Numbered from the stretch's first letter, positions 16,628-25,145 are shown. The stretch is 64,000 nucleotides of DNA from Acidovorax radicis N35 (GCF_000204195.1 NZ_AFBG01000023.1:124001-188000), one strand, 5' to 3'. The notes: generated by a model not told the origin, from the sequence alone. Program-made: numbers and translations.

Positions 16628-18558
16628 GTTTGCAACAGGTCTGCCACCTGGCTGCGCAGCAGCGCGGGCTGCACGGCCTGAGACGCTACAGGACGGCCCA
16701 CATTGAGCCCCACCCGGCTGTAGAACCCCCTGCGGAACGGCCGCACCATCGCACCGCCCTGCTCGATGCGGCTGAAGTACGAGCCCCACAGGTTGGTCAG
16801 CGCCATGGGGATCACCGGCGCCTCGACGCCCTCTTCGCGCGCACGCTCGATGATCTTCATGATGCCGCCCTTGAACTCCTGCAGCTGGCCGTCCTTGGTG
16901 ATGCCGCCTTCGGGGAAGATGGCCAGCAAGTCGCCCTCACGCAGCACCTGGGCCGCGCGCTCGAAGGCGGCGTCGTAGGTGGCGGGGTCTTCCTTGTACG
17001 GCGCGATCGGGATGGCCTTGGCCAGGCGGAACAGCCAGCCGAGCACCGGCACGCGGAAGATGCGGTGGTCCATCACAAAATAGATCGGCCGCGGGCTCGC
17101 GGCCATGAGCAGCACCGCGTCGATAAAGCTCACGTGGTTGCACGCCAGGATGGCCGCGCCGGTGGTGGGCAGGTTTTCGTCGCCCTGCACCTTGAAGCGG
17201 TACACGAAGCGCGATGACATCCAGGCCACAAAGCGCAGCAGATATTCGGGCACCAGCATGAAGATGTAGAACGCCACCACCGCATTCGCCAGGCCTACGA
17301 ACAAAAAGATCTGCGGCACCGTGAAGCCGGCGCCCAGCAGCGCGCCGGCGATGAGCGAACTCGCAATCATGAACAGCGCGTTCAGGATGTTGTTGGCCGC
17401 GATGATCCGCGCGCGGTGCGTGGGCTGGCTGCGCATCTGGATCAAGGCGTACATCGGCACGCTGTACAGGCCCGCAAACAGGCTGAGCAGCGCCAGGTCG
17501 AGCATCACACGCCAGTGCTGGCTTTGTGCAAGGAAGGCGCCAAGGCCCATGATTTCCGACGGTGGCAGGCTGCGCGCCGCGAAGTACAGGTCGATGGAAA
17601 ACACGCTCATGCCAATGGCACCCAGCGGCACCAGGCCGATCTCGACATGGCGGCGCGAGAGCACCTCGCACAGCAGCGAGCCAATGCCGATGCCGATGGA
17701 GAACACCACCAGCAGCAGCGAAGCCACCTGCTCGTTGCCGTGCAGCACTTCCTTGGCCAGGCTCGGAAACTGCGACAGGAACACCGCGCCGAAGAACCAC
17801 ATCCAGCTGATGCCCAGGAGCGAGCGGAACACCACGATGTTCTCGTGCGCAAGCTTGAGGTTGCGCCAGGTCTCGGTGAAGGGATTCCAGTTGATGGTGA
17901 GCCCCGGGTCGGTGGCCGGCACCGACGGGATGAATTGCGCCACCGCGCGCCCAATCAGCGCGGCCACCACACACGCCACGGCCACCGTGGTGTGGCCGAT
18001 GCCCGGCAGCGCCACCAGCAGTCCGCCCGCCACGTTGCCCAGCAGGATGGCCACGAAGGTGCCCATCTCGACCATGCCGTTGCCGCCGGTGAGCTCACGC
18101 TCGCTGAGTACCTGCGGCATGTAGGCGAACTTGACGGGCCCGAACAGCGTGGAGTGCACGCCCATCAGGAAGGTGCACAGCAGCAGGATGGGCACATTGC
18201 CCGCGATGAACCCGCCCGCCGCCACCAGCATGATGGCGATCTCCAGGTTCTTCACGAAGCGGATCATCTTCGTCTTGTCGTACTTGTCGGTGAGCTGGCC
18301 CGAGGTGGCCGAGAACAGCAGGAACGGCAGGATGAACAGCGCCCCAATCACCAGCCCCGCCATCGCCGGCGGCAGCCACGACACGCTGAGCTGGTAGGTC
18401 ACCATCACGGTGAACGCGAACTTGAACAGGTTGTCGTTGGCGGCGCCTGAAAACTGGGTCCAGAAAAACGGCGCAAACCGCCGTTGGCGCAGCAGGGCGA
18501 ACTGGTTCGGGTCCTCATGCGTTGGCGCAACGCTGGTTGAGGGGGTCTCGGGGTGCAT
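16624..18558 (-). CDS. LplT-like MFS transporter fused to PlsC acyltransferase
   Basis: 644 residues. Residues ~25-420 form a 12-helix MFS domain resembling the lysophospholipid flippase LplT (FWTQFSGAANDNLFKFAFTVMV, TDKYDKTKMIRFVKNLEI). Residues ~440-640 are a 1-acyl-glycerol-phosphate acyltransferase with NHVSFID (H-x4-D) and FPEGGITKDGQ. In E. coli LplT hands lysophospholipid to the separate Aas acyltransferase; here transport and re-acylation are in one chain, without the acyl-ACP synthetase part of Aas. It would sit in the inner membrane with the catalytic domain in the cytoplasm. GAGGAG precedes the ATG. It overlaps the downstream HExxH gene by four bases. Confidence 0.9.
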   Translation of the reverse strand: MHPETPSTSVAPTHEDPNQFALLRQRRFAPFFWTQFSGAANDNLFKFAFTVMVTYQLSVSWLPPAMAGLVIGALFILPFLLFSATSGQLTDKYDKTKMIRFVKNLEIAIMLVAAGGFIAGNVPILLLCTFLMGVHSTLFGPVKFAYMPQVLSERELTGGNGMVEMGTFVAILLGNVAGGLLVALPGIGHTTVAVACVVAALIGRAVAQFIPSVPATDPGLTINWNPFTETWRNLKLAHENIVVFRSLLGISWMWFFGAVFLSQFPSLAKEVLHGNEQVASLLLVVFSIGIGIGSLLCEVLSRRHVEIGLVPLGAIGMSVFSIDLYFAARSLPPSEIMGLGAFLAQSQHWRVMLDLALLSLFAGLYSVPMYALIQMRSQPTHRARIIAANNILNALFMIASSLIAGALLGAGFTVPQIFLFVGLANAVVAFYIFMLVPEYLLRFVAWMSSRFVYRFKVQGDENLPTTGAAILACNHVSFIDAVLLMAASPRPIYFVMDHRIFRVPVLGWLFRLAKAIPIAPYKEDPATYDAAFERAAQVLREGDLLAIFPEGGITKDGQLQEFKGGIMKIIERAREEGVEAPVIPMALTNLWGSYFSRIEQGGAMVRPFRRGFYSRVGLNVGRPVASQAVQPALLRSQVADLLQT

Positions 18559-18623
18559 GCTTTTCTCCTCGTTTCCGATGGGTTTGCTGTGTCTTTGTGT
18601 TTGTGTATCCAGTGCCCCGCCAC

Positions 18624-19487
18624 TCAGGCGCGGAACCTGCGTGCGACACCCACGGTGTGGGCGCCATTCTGCCCGGACAGCGTGACGTGCGGCGCACCCC
18701 GTGCACCGCTGTTGCGCAATGCCGCCAGTGCCAGCAACACCGGCCAGGCAGCGCTGGCAGCGAATACATGCTTGATGCTGTGTCCCGACACCCACTGCGC
18801 TGTGGCGTCAAACACCGCGTGATCGGCGGCCTCGAACAACTTGGCCACGGCATACAGGCCAATGACCGCGCCCAGGTGCACCGCCAGGGCGCCATCGCGC
18901 CGGGGCCAGCAAGCCAGTGCCAGCACCACCAGCATGCCGCCCAGTTGCACCACCGCCCAGGGCATCAGGTTGCCGGCGTGCGACCACCACAGCACGGCCA
19001 GCGGTCCGGCCAGCAGCATCGCGCCCGCCGTGGCCCACCCCGCCCGCTGGCTCACGCGGCTGGTCGCCGCCAGCCCCAACAGGCCCGCAAAAGGCAGCAC
19101 CATGCCCAACCGGTCCCACAGCAGGCCTGCGTCCTGCGGTTGCCAGTGGTACACGCCCGAGCCCATGGCCGTGCACACCAACCCCACGAAAAACAGCGTG
19201 ACCATCGCGTGGGATGTGTGGTCCAGAGCGCCGGCGGCCAGACGGCGCAATGCCCGCAAGCCCCACACCCCTGCGATGGCGAGCGGCAGATTGCTCAGCA
19301 CATCCATCGCACAAGGAATACCCCACAGCGCGCGCTGATCGGCAAAACCGTGCTGGTGCACGCTGGCAGGCAACACCGGCCCGAACACGGCCAGCGCCAG
19401 CAACGCGATCACGCCCAGCAGCAGGCCCGCTTCAGCGCGCGTCACGGGCTTGTGGCGCCGGGTGGGGAGAGAAATCAGAAAGGTCAT
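18624..19487 (-). CDS. CREST/alkaline ceramidase-like membrane protein
   Basis: 287 residues from MTFLISLPTRR, with seven or eight hydrophobic helices. Scattered conserved polar residues match the metal-dependent hydrolase pattern of the CREST group: CAMDVLSNLP, GSGVYHWQPQD, LLWDRLGM and a final FDATAQWVSGHSIKH. CREST enzymes include ceramidases and PgaP-like hydrolases, so a lipid amide or ester substrate is likely but unproven. It is divergent from an XRE regulator whose operator-like palindrome lies in the 124-bp gap. It follows no other gene closely, so it is probably monocistronic. Confidence 0.75.
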   Translation of the reverse strand: MTFLISLPTRRHKPVTRAEAGLLLGVIALLALAVFGPVLPASVHQHGFADQRALWGIPCAMDVLSNLPLAIAGVWGLRALRRLAAGALDHTSHAMVTLFFVGLVCTAMGSGVYHWQPQDAGLLWDRLGMVLPFAGLLGLAATSRVSQRAGWATAGAMLLAGPLAVLWWSHAGNLMPWAVVQLGGMLVVLALACWPRRDGALAVHLGAVIGLYAVAKLFEAADHAVFDATAQWVSGHSIKHVFAASAAWPVLLALAALRNSGARGAPHVTLSGQNGAHTVGVARRFRA

Positions 19488-19591
19488 GGTCTTCGCATCC
19501 GCAGGGTTGGGCAGTGAATGCGGCGCAGTGTGCGCAGCCCACGCCACGCCATCACCAAAAAGTCGCACCGATTGCCGCCAAAGACACCCTC

Positions 19592-19610
19592 GGTATTGAT
19601 AATCGATACC
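19592..19610. promoter_or_regulatory. 19-bp palindrome, probable XRE operator
   Basis: GGTATTGAT, A, ATCGATACC: the arms match at eight of nine positions. It ends one base before the ATG of the XRE gene at 19612 and lies in the promoter gap shared with the divergent CREST-like gene. It can therefore control both genes. A site of the same half-site and spacing occurs at 10738-10756. Confidence 0.6.
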
Positions 19611-19611
19611 C

Positions 19612-20352
19612 ATGAGCACCACAGCCGACCTCGTTCTCGCCCTGAAAAAAGAACTCAAGACCGCCCAGATGACCTACGCCGACCTGGCGCAGGCCCTGGG
19701 CATGGCCGAGTCCAGCGTCAAGCGCATGCTGGCCAAGGGCGACATGCCGCTGTCGCGCATCGACGCGATCTGCCGCGCGCTGGCGCTGGACTTTGCCGAC
19801 CTCGCACGCCGCGTGGCCGAAAACCAGCCCTTGCTCAAGGAGCTGACGCAGGAGCAGGAACGCGCCGTGGTGGCCGACAAGAAGCTGCTGCTGATGGCGA
19901 TTTGCGTGCTCAGCCAATGGACGCTGGAGCAGGTGACCACTACCTACCGGCTCTCCGAGGCCGAGGGCATCAAGTACCTGGCGCAGCTTGACCGCATCGG
20001 CATCATCGAGCTGCGGCCCCTGAACCGCTACCGATTGAAGCTCGCCAAGACCTTCCGCTGGCGGCCCCACGGCCCGGTGATGAACTACTTTCGCGAGCAC
20101 GCGCTGCTCGACTACTTTTCCGGCGGCTTCGACGGCTCGGGCGAAGGTGTGCTGCTCGTGCACGGCACCATCAGCCGGGGCCTGGCGCCCGCGTTCATGG
20201 AACGCATGCAGCGCGTGGCGCAGGACTTTGCGCAGCAGCACTTGGCCGACCAGAAGCTGCCACCGCGGGAGCTTGAGGGCTACACGCTGCTCTTGGCCAT
20301 GCGCAGCTGGGAGTTCGAAGCGTTCACGGGAATGCGGAGGCTGCCCCTTTAA
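19612..20352 (+). CDS. XRE-family regulator with long C-terminal domain
   Basis: 246 residues. Residues 5-60 form a lambda-repressor-like helix-turn-helix (MTYADLAQALGMAESSVKRMLAKGDMPLSRIDAICRALAL). The rest (about 70-246) is an unassigned domain with a second winged-helix-like stretch, VTTTYRLSEAEGIKYLAQLDRIGIIELRPLNRYRLKLA, and a C-terminal part (LLLAMRSWEFEAFTGMRR) that may bind ligand. It is divergent from the CREST-like membrane protein. The palindrome immediately before its ATG suggests autoregulation and almost no untranslated leader. Confidence 0.85.
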   Translation: MSTTADLVLALKKELKTAQMTYADLAQALGMAESSVKRMLAKGDMPLSRIDAICRALALDFADLARRVAENQPLLKELTQEQERAVVADKKLLLMAICVLSQWTLEQVTTTYRLSEAEGIKYLAQLDRIGIIELRPLNRYRLKLAKTFRWRPHGPVMNYFREHALLDYFSGGFDGSGEGVLLVHGTISRGLAPAFMERMQRVAQDFAQQHLADQKLPPRELEGYTLLLAMRSWEFEAFTGMRRLPL

Positions 20353-20456
20353 GCCGCTGCGCGGCGCTCCCCAGTGAGGGAACGACGCGGCGTTGGGGCG
20401 TTTGGCTTGCCGTCGCTCGTTTGAGATCGGGCGATGCAATGGGGTCGCGTGTCATT

Positions 20457-20512
20457 TGCTATGACATTGATAGCAATAAATGTTTATACAATAAGCGCGA
20501 GCGGCCAAAAAG
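20457..20512 (+). repeat. Dispersed repeat family A, copy 3 (degenerate)
   Basis: Recognisable by TAGCAATAAA, ATAAGCGCGAGCGGCCAAAA and the opening TGCTATGA. The left half of the core inverted repeat has decayed (TGTTTATACAATAAGCGC). It lies between the XRE gene and the promoter at 20567; the 100 bases before it show only a GC-rich, family B-like stretch. Confidence 0.6.
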
Positions 20513-20566
20513 CACTGAAATTTCGATGTTCGTGGCCGACTCCACCCTGTCAAAAGTAAAAGAAAC

Positions 20567-20614
20567 TTGACATGGACATCGCCGCGGCACGACAATTTGT
20601 AAAGCAAACTTTAC
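20567..20614 (+). promoter_or_regulatory. Promoter with GTAAAG palindrome
   Basis: TTGACA (20567-20572), 18-base spacer, GACAAT (20591-20596), then GTAAAG, CAAA, CTTTAC (20599-20614), a perfect inverted repeat at the expected transcription start. GTAAAG/CTTTAC palindromes of this kind suit small Xre repressors, and the third gene of the cassette (22078) encodes one. Confidence 0.6.
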
Positions 20615-20628
20615 TTCCTGAGGCCCGC

Positions 20629-21021
20629 ATGAACGAACTTCCCCCTCCCCTGGAACAAATCAGCTACCTGGCCAAGGTGCTCTCCGGCCTGCTCGTGGTG
20701 ATCTTGCTGGGCCTCGCCAGCCTGGAGCTGGCGCACCTGCCGCTGGCGTCGGGCCGGTGGGCGGCGGGGCTGCTGGCGGCAGCGTGTGCGCTGTTGTCGT
20801 GGCTGGGCTATCGCCGCTACCGCCAGCTGGACGAACTGCAGCGCCAGATGCACGGCCGCGCCTGCCAATGGGCGGTGGGGCTGGCGCTGGCCATGCTGCT
20901 GGTGGTGTCCGCGGTACAGGCCTTGGGCATGGCCCCTGCCGTGCACCCGCTGGCCGTGGCCGCCGGGCTGATCGCCGCCTGGGGCTTGGGCCTGTGCATC
21001 ACCCACCACCGGGTGAGCTGA
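20629..21021 (+). CDS. Small four-helix membrane protein
   Basis: 130 residues from MNELPPPLEQISYLAK. There are four hydrophobic helices in two pairs, separated by a charged cytoplasmic loop YRRYRQLDELQRQMHGRACQ. That loop resembles membrane partners that accompany 65-residue Xre regulators. It has no catalytic motif. An upstream ATG at 20572 lies inside the promoter and is rejected. Two bases separate its stop from the SDR gene and the cassette continues to the mini-XRE gene, so all three are one transcript. Its function is unknown. Confidence 0.75.
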   Translation: MNELPPPLEQISYLAKVLSGLLVVILLGLASLELAHLPLASGRWAAGLLAAACALLSWLGYRRYRQLDELQRQMHGRACQWAVGLALAMLLVVSAVQALGMAPAVHPLAVAAGLIAAWGLGLCITHHRVS

Positions 21022-21023
21022 GC

Positions 21024-22067
21024 ATGGCCCGCGTGTTGGTGACCGGCGCGGCCGGATACCTGGCGTCGTGGATCGTGAAGCTGCTGCTGGAGCAGGGCCA
21101 CACGGTGCACGGCACGGTGCGCAGCCTGAAGGACGAGCGCAAGGTCGCGCACCTGCAGCGCCTGGCGCAGGCGCATCCAGGCCAGCTCATGTTGTTTGAG
21201 GCCGACCTGCTCAGTGCGCAGGGCTTTGACGCTGCGATGCAGGGTTGCAGCGCGGTGCTGCACACCGCTTCGCCCTACAAGCTGGGGCCCTCGGCCGACC
21301 CCGAGCGCGAGCTCATCGCCCCCGCTGTGACGGGCACGCGCCACGTGCTGGATGCGGCCAATCGCGCGGCGAGCGTGGAGCGTGTGGTCATCACCAGCAG
21401 TATCGTGGCGATGTTCGGCGACAGCGACGAGCTGCAATCCCGCCCGGGGCATGTGCTCAACGAAAAGGACATCAACCGCACGTCGACCGCGCAAAGCAAT
21501 CCCTACGCGCTCTCCAAGACGCGCGCCGAGGCCCTGGCCTGGGATCTGCAGGCACGGCAAAAACGCTGGTCGCTGGTGAGCGTGCATCCAGGTGCGATCT
21601 TCGGCCCCTCGCTGTCGCAGCGCGACGATGCCACCAGCGTGCAGCTGCTGCGCCAGTTTCTGGACGGGTCCTTCCGCCAGGGCGTGCCGCCGCTGTGGCT
21701 GGGCACGGTGGATGTGCGCGACGTGGCCCAGGCGCACGTCAGCGCCGCGCTGCAGCCGGCAGCCTCGGGCCGCTACCTGGTGGTGGGCGAAAGCCTGCGC
21801 CTGCTGGAGATCGCGCAGCGCCTGCGCCAGAGCCACCCGGACCGCAGCGCCAAGCTGCCCACCAAAGAGGTGCCCCGATGGCTGATGTGGCTCATCGCGC
21901 CCATGGCCGGCATGACGCGCAGCTACGTGCGCCACAACGTGGGTCATCCGCTGCAGTTCGACACCGCACGCAGCCAGGCCGAGTTGGGCGTCCGCTACCG
22001 GCCGGCCAGCGCCACGCTGGGCGAGCACGTGGCGCAGCTGGTGGCCGATGGCCTGGCGCCGGACTGA
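21024..22067 (+). CDS. NAD(P)-dependent epimerase/reductase, extended SDR
   Basis: 347 residues. ARVLVTGAAGYLASWIVKLLLEQGH carries the TGxxGxxx dinucleotide site, with Ala in place of the last Gly. The catalytic YxxxK is in NPYALSKTRAEALAW and the active-site Ser in VVITSSIVAMFG. Spacing and the HTASPYKLG and HPGAIFGPSLS segments resemble dihydroflavonol-4-reductase/ketoreductase relatives (aldehyde or ketone reduction) rather than sugar epimerases. The substrate is unknown. It sits in the middle of the cassette controlled by the promoter at 20567. Confidence 0.87.
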   Translation: MARVLVTGAAGYLASWIVKLLLEQGHTVHGTVRSLKDERKVAHLQRLAQAHPGQLMLFEADLLSAQGFDAAMQGCSAVLHTASPYKLGPSADPERELIAPAVTGTRHVLDAANRAASVERVVITSSIVAMFGDSDELQSRPGHVLNEKDINRTSTAQSNPYALSKTRAEALAWDLQARQKRWSLVSVHPGAIFGPSLSQRDDATSVQLLRQFLDGSFRQGVPPLWLGTVDVRDVAQAHVSAALQPAASGRYLVVGESLRLLEIAQRLRQSHPDRSAKLPTKEVPRWLMWLIAPMAGMTRSYVRHNVGHPLQFDTARSQAELGVRYRPASATLGEHVAQLVADGLAPD

Positions 22068-22077
22068 GGCAACCCGC

Positions 22078-22272
22078 ATGCACAACCACGTCAAAGCCCT
22101 GCGGCAAGACCGCGGGATGACCCAACAAGCCCTGGCCGACGCGCTGGGTGTGAGCCGCCAGACCGTGCACTCGATCGAAGCGGGCAAATACGACCCCAGC
22201 CTGCCCCTGGCCTTCAAGATCGCCACCGTGCTCGGGCGGACCATCGAGCAGGTGTTTGTGCCCGACGACTGA
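22078..22272 (+). CDS. Mini XRE-type regulator (64 residues)
   Basis: Almost the whole protein is a helix-turn-helix: MHNHVKALRQDRGMTQQALADALGVSRQTVHSIEAGKYDPSLPLAFKIATVLGRTIEQVF. This is the compact YgzD/YozG type, which usually represses its own operon. It lies 10 bases after the SDR gene. The GTAAAG/CTTTAC palindrome in the cassette promoter is its likely operator (inference). Confidence 0.85.
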   Translation: MHNHVKALRQDRGMTQQALADALGVSRQTVHSIEAGKYDPSLPLAFKIATVLGRTIEQVFVPDD

Positions 22273-22292
22273 GCCGCAGCCCAGCGCACAGG

Positions 22293-22312
22293 CGAAGGTG
22301 TCTGCACCTTCG
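22293..22312 (+). terminator. Hairpin after the mini XRE gene
   Basis: CGAAGGTG and CACCTTCG pair perfectly around TCTG, about 20 bases past the stop. There is no T run, but the position and the new promoter at 22336 suit a transcript end. Confidence 0.5.
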
Positions 22313-22335
22313 TCGGGCCCATCCTTCGATACCCA

Positions 22336-22392
22336 TTGACGCTTTAATGAAAATTCACTATTCTTTAAATCATTGATTCAACGATTTTAAAG
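22336..22392 (+). promoter_or_regulatory. tetR-operon promoter and operator
   Basis: TTGACG (22336-22341), 17-base spacer, TATTCT (22359-22364). CTTTAAATC (22363-22371) and GATTTTAAAG (22383-22392) form an inverted repeat overlapping the -10 and the start site, the classic place for TetR autorepression. It is strongly A/T-rich compared with surroundings. Confidence 0.65.
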
Positions 22393-22400
22393 ATACCAAA

Positions 22401-23282
22401 GTGAAAACCACCCGCCAACAGCAAGACGCCACCCGCCGCCAGATCGTGGCCAGCGCGGTGGACCTCATGACCCGCCAGGGCTTCGACGGCACGACGATGA
22501 AAGACATCGCGCGCGCCGCCGGCATCGGCGACGCCACGATCTACAAATACTTCCCGACCAAAGACCGCATCGTGCTGGGCTACCTGGACGACGTGGCCCA
22601 CCAGGCGCTGGCCGACACGCTGCAGACGCCGGGATTTGCGGGCTATCAGCTGCAGGAGAAGCTCCAGCGCCTGACCGACGCGGTGCTGGAGCGCCTGCTG
22701 GCCGACCGCGAATTTGTGGCCCAGGTGCGCAGCCTGGCGCGGCGCTCGCCGCTGTCGATGCTGGCAGAGCCCCTGGCGGCACGGCAAAGCCTGCGCGAGG
22801 CCGTCGCCAGCTTTCTGGAAGCCGCCGAGGCCAGCGGCGAGATCGAGCCCTGCGACTTCAAGGGCCTGGCGGGCGGGCTGTACACCGACTACCTGGCCGG
22901 TGTGGTGACGTATTGGCTGGCCGATACCTCAGATGAATTTGCCGACACCACGCAGCTGGTGGACCTGTCGCTGGGTGTGCTGGTGCAGGCGCTGCGCGGT
23001 GGGCTCGTCAACCGCGTGCTGCAGTTGGGCGGCTTTGTGCTGCGCAGCCAGATGGCCCGCATGGTGCAGCACAGCAGCGGCCTGATGGGCATGCTGCAGT
23101 TGGCCAAACAGGCGATGGCCAGTGCGCCTCCCGGCCCTGCGCCCGCCTACACGGCAGGTGCCGCAACATCTCCCTCGCAGGAACCTTCCAAACCGCCGCG
23201 TGCGCCGCGCACCCCCCGCGCTGCCAGCCCGGCAAGCGCTGCAAAGCCAGCGGCCACGCCACGCAAGAGGAAGTCCGCATGA
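22401..23282 (+). CDS. TetR-family regulator
   Basis: 293 residues from GTG; no ATG lies near. Residues 8-60 are the TetR helix-turn-helix (RRQIVASAVDLMTRQGFDGTTMKDIARAAGIGDATIYKYFPTKDRIV). The effector domain is all-helical, with LRSQMARMVQHSSGLMGMLQLAKQ. The last 50 residues are Pro/Ala/Lys-rich and look disordered, making the chain longer than the usual ~200. It begins an operon; its stop overlaps the DUF2867 start (ATGA). The A/T-rich inverted repeat in the promoter is its probable operator. Confidence 0.88.
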   Translation: MKTTRQQQDATRRQIVASAVDLMTRQGFDGTTMKDIARAAGIGDATIYKYFPTKDRIVLGYLDDVAHQALADTLQTPGFAGYQLQEKLQRLTDAVLERLLADREFVAQVRSLARRSPLSMLAEPLAARQSLREAVASFLEAAEASGEIEPCDFKGLAGGLYTDYLAGVVTYWLADTSDEFADTTQLVDLSLGVLVQALRGGLVNRVLQLGGFVLRSQMARMVQHSSGLMGMLQLAKQAMASAPPGPAPAYTAGAATSPSQEPSKPPRAPRTPRAASPASAAKPAATPRKRKSA

Positions 23283-23839
23283 CCACCGACCACACCGTGC
23301 GCGAGGTCCAGGTGCCCTCTGGCACGGTCATCCATGCCACCTTGCATGACGCGGATTTTTTTGACGCCTTCACAACGACCGATCCCCGCCCCGCCGCCAG
23401 TGCACTGCAGACCTGGCTGGACGTCTTGGCTAGGACACCGCGGTGGACGGAGCAACTTCTGGCCGTGCGCAACAAGCTGGTGCGGCTGATGGGTCTCAAG
23501 GACGTGGGGCAGTTGCAGGACGTGCATCCGCTTGCCAGCGGAGCCCCCCCGACCAATGCGCGCAGCTACCGCGTCGGAGACCGCGTGGGCATCTTCCTGA
23601 TTCGCCATCTGAGCGACACCGAGGTGGTGATGGGACAGGACGACAAACACCTGGATGTGCAGGTCTCGCTGACCAAACACGGGCAGCCGGGCAGCGCCCC
23701 CACGGTCGTCATCAGCACCGTGGTGCATATCCACAACACGCTGGGCCATGCCTATATGGCCGTCATCACGCCGTTTCACCGCCGCATCGTGCAGGCCATG
23801 CTGCAGCAGCTGGCCCTTTCAAACCATGGCGCGCGCTGA
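23279..23839 (+). CDS. DUF2867-family protein
   Basis: 186 residues. The core YRVGDRVGIFLIRHLSDTEVVMGQDDKHLDVQVSL is the typical DUF2867 segment. TVVHIHNTLGHAYMAVITPFHRRIVQAML closes the domain. DUF2867 proteins are thought to be lipid- or hydrophobic-ligand-binding folds, but no function is proven. It is coupled to tetR upstream (ATGA) and overlaps the ABC1 kinase gene by 14 bases, so all three are made together. Confidence 0.85.
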   Translation: MTTDHTVREVQVPSGTVIHATLHDADFFDAFTTTDPRPAASALQTWLDVLARTPRWTEQLLAVRNKLVRLMGLKDVGQLQDVHPLASGAPPTNARSYRVGDRVGIFLIRHLSDTEVVMGQDDKHLDVQVSLTKHGQPGSAPTVVISTVVHIHNTLGHAYMAVITPFHRRIVQAMLQQLALSNHGAR

Positions 23840-25145
23840 CGCGCCGCGAACTGGCCGCCTGGCGCGCGGCACCATCACGGGCCTGGCCGCGGCGCGCATC
23901 GGCATGGCCCAGCTGGGGCACCGTGTGCGCACGCCGTCAGCCCAGGCGCAGGCCGACCACGAGGCCGCCCTGGGCCGCATCCTTTTTGGCGCTTTGGGGC
24001 AGCTGCGGGGCTCGGCCCTGAAGGTATCGCAGCTGCTCAGCATGCACCCGGGCCTGCTGCCCGACGGCGTGCGGCAGGAGCTGGCGCGCGCCCACCACCA
24101 GGCACCGCCGCTCAACCGCGCGCTGGTGGGACGCGTGTTCCGCCAGGCTTTCGGGCAGGAGCCCGAGGCGCTGTTTGACCAGTTCGATCCCACCGCCTTC
24201 GCCGCCGCCAGCCTGGGCCAGGTGCACCGCGCTCAACTGGCGGGCCACGGCACGGTGGCCGTCAAGGTGCAGTACCCCGGCATCGCCGCCACCATTGCCA
24301 GCGACATGCAACTGATGCGCACTGCACTGCGCGCCCTGGCCCACACCGACATGCCCCTGCCCGCCAACACCGTGGTGGACAGCGTGATGACAGAGATCGA
24401 AGCCACGCTGCTGCGCGAGGTGGACTACCTGCAGGAGGCAGAGCAGCTGCAATGGTTTGCGCAGCACGCGGCTTTGCCCGGCGTGGTGCTGGCGCAGCCC
24501 ATCCTGTCGCACACACGGGCCCAGGTGCTCACGCAACAGTTCCTGCCGGGCCAGCACCTGCAGGCCTGGCTGGCCACGCAACCCACACAGCAGCAACGCG
24601 ACCTGGCCGGACAGCACCTGTGGGACTGGTTCATGCATTGCATCTTTGTGCTGGGCCGGGTACATGCCGATCCGCACCCCGGCAACTTTCTGTTCGCGCC
24701 CGATGGCACGGTGGGCGTGCTCGACTTTGGCTGCACCCGCAGCCTCTCCGGCGATTTTCTGGCGCAGGTGACACAGGCGTGGTCCGCACTGCTGCGCCCT
24801 CCCACCGACCCACAGCGAGACGCACTGGTGCTGCAGGCCTACCAGGCACTCGGACTCGTCAATGCCAGCCTCACCGTGCCGGCCTACACCGCCGAACTCG
24901 CGCCCGCACTGGCTGACATGCAGGCTTGGCAGATGGAGCCTTTCACGCAACCGGTTTTCGATTTTGGCGTCAAGACGCCGCCACCCATCACCGCCGGACG
25001 CCACCAGCGCGTGCTGGGCGAGCACCTGGTGCAGGTGCCCGGCGAGATGCCTGCGTTCGAGCGCATGTGGATGGGCCTGATGCACCTGCTTACGGGGCTG
25101 GGCGCACGGGTCCACACGCATTGCCCCGCCCTTCTTTCTTCATAG
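23826..25145 (+). CDS. ABC1/ADCK (UbiB-type) atypical kinase
   Basis: 439 residues. Family landmarks in order: the KxGQ region is LKVSQLLSMHPGLLPDGVRQELA, with Ser where the family has Gly. The Ala-rich nucleotide loop is FAAASLGQVHRAQL. VAVKVQYPG carries the ATP Lys, HADPHPGNF is the catalytic loop and LDFGCTRS the metal-binding DFG. The kinase fold is complete, so ATP binding is expected. UbiB-like proteins support quinone synthesis or lipid handling at membranes. Here the partner genes (TetR, DUF2867, two membrane proteins) are unlike the ubi operon, so a separate role is likely. The overlap of the start with DUF2867 supports the operon. Confidence 0.9.
   Translation: MARADAPRTGRLARGTITGLAAARIGMAQLGHRVRTPSAQAQADHEAALGRILFGALGQLRGSALKVSQLLSMHPGLLPDGVRQELARAHHQAPPLNRALVGRVFRQAFGQEPEALFDQFDPTAFAAASLGQVHRAQLAGHGTVAVKVQYPGIAATIASDMQLMRTALRALAHTDMPLPANTVVDSVMTEIEATLLREVDYLQEAEQLQWFAQHAALPGVVLAQPILSHTRAQVLTQQFLPGQHLQAWLATQPTQQQRDLAGQHLWDWFMHCIFVLGRVHADPHPGNFLFAPDGTVGVLDFGCTRSLSGDFLAQVTQAWSALLRPPTDPQRDALVLQAYQALGLVNASLTVPAYTAELAPALADMQAWQMEPFTQPVFDFGVKTPPPITAGRHQRVLGEHLVQVPGEMPAFERMWMGLMHLLTGLGARVHTHCPALLSS

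Noticed and set aside
20572-20628. N-terminal extension of the four-helix protein from ATG 20572
   Set aside because: The region is the promoter and palindrome of the cassette; extra residues do not continue the membrane-protein pattern.
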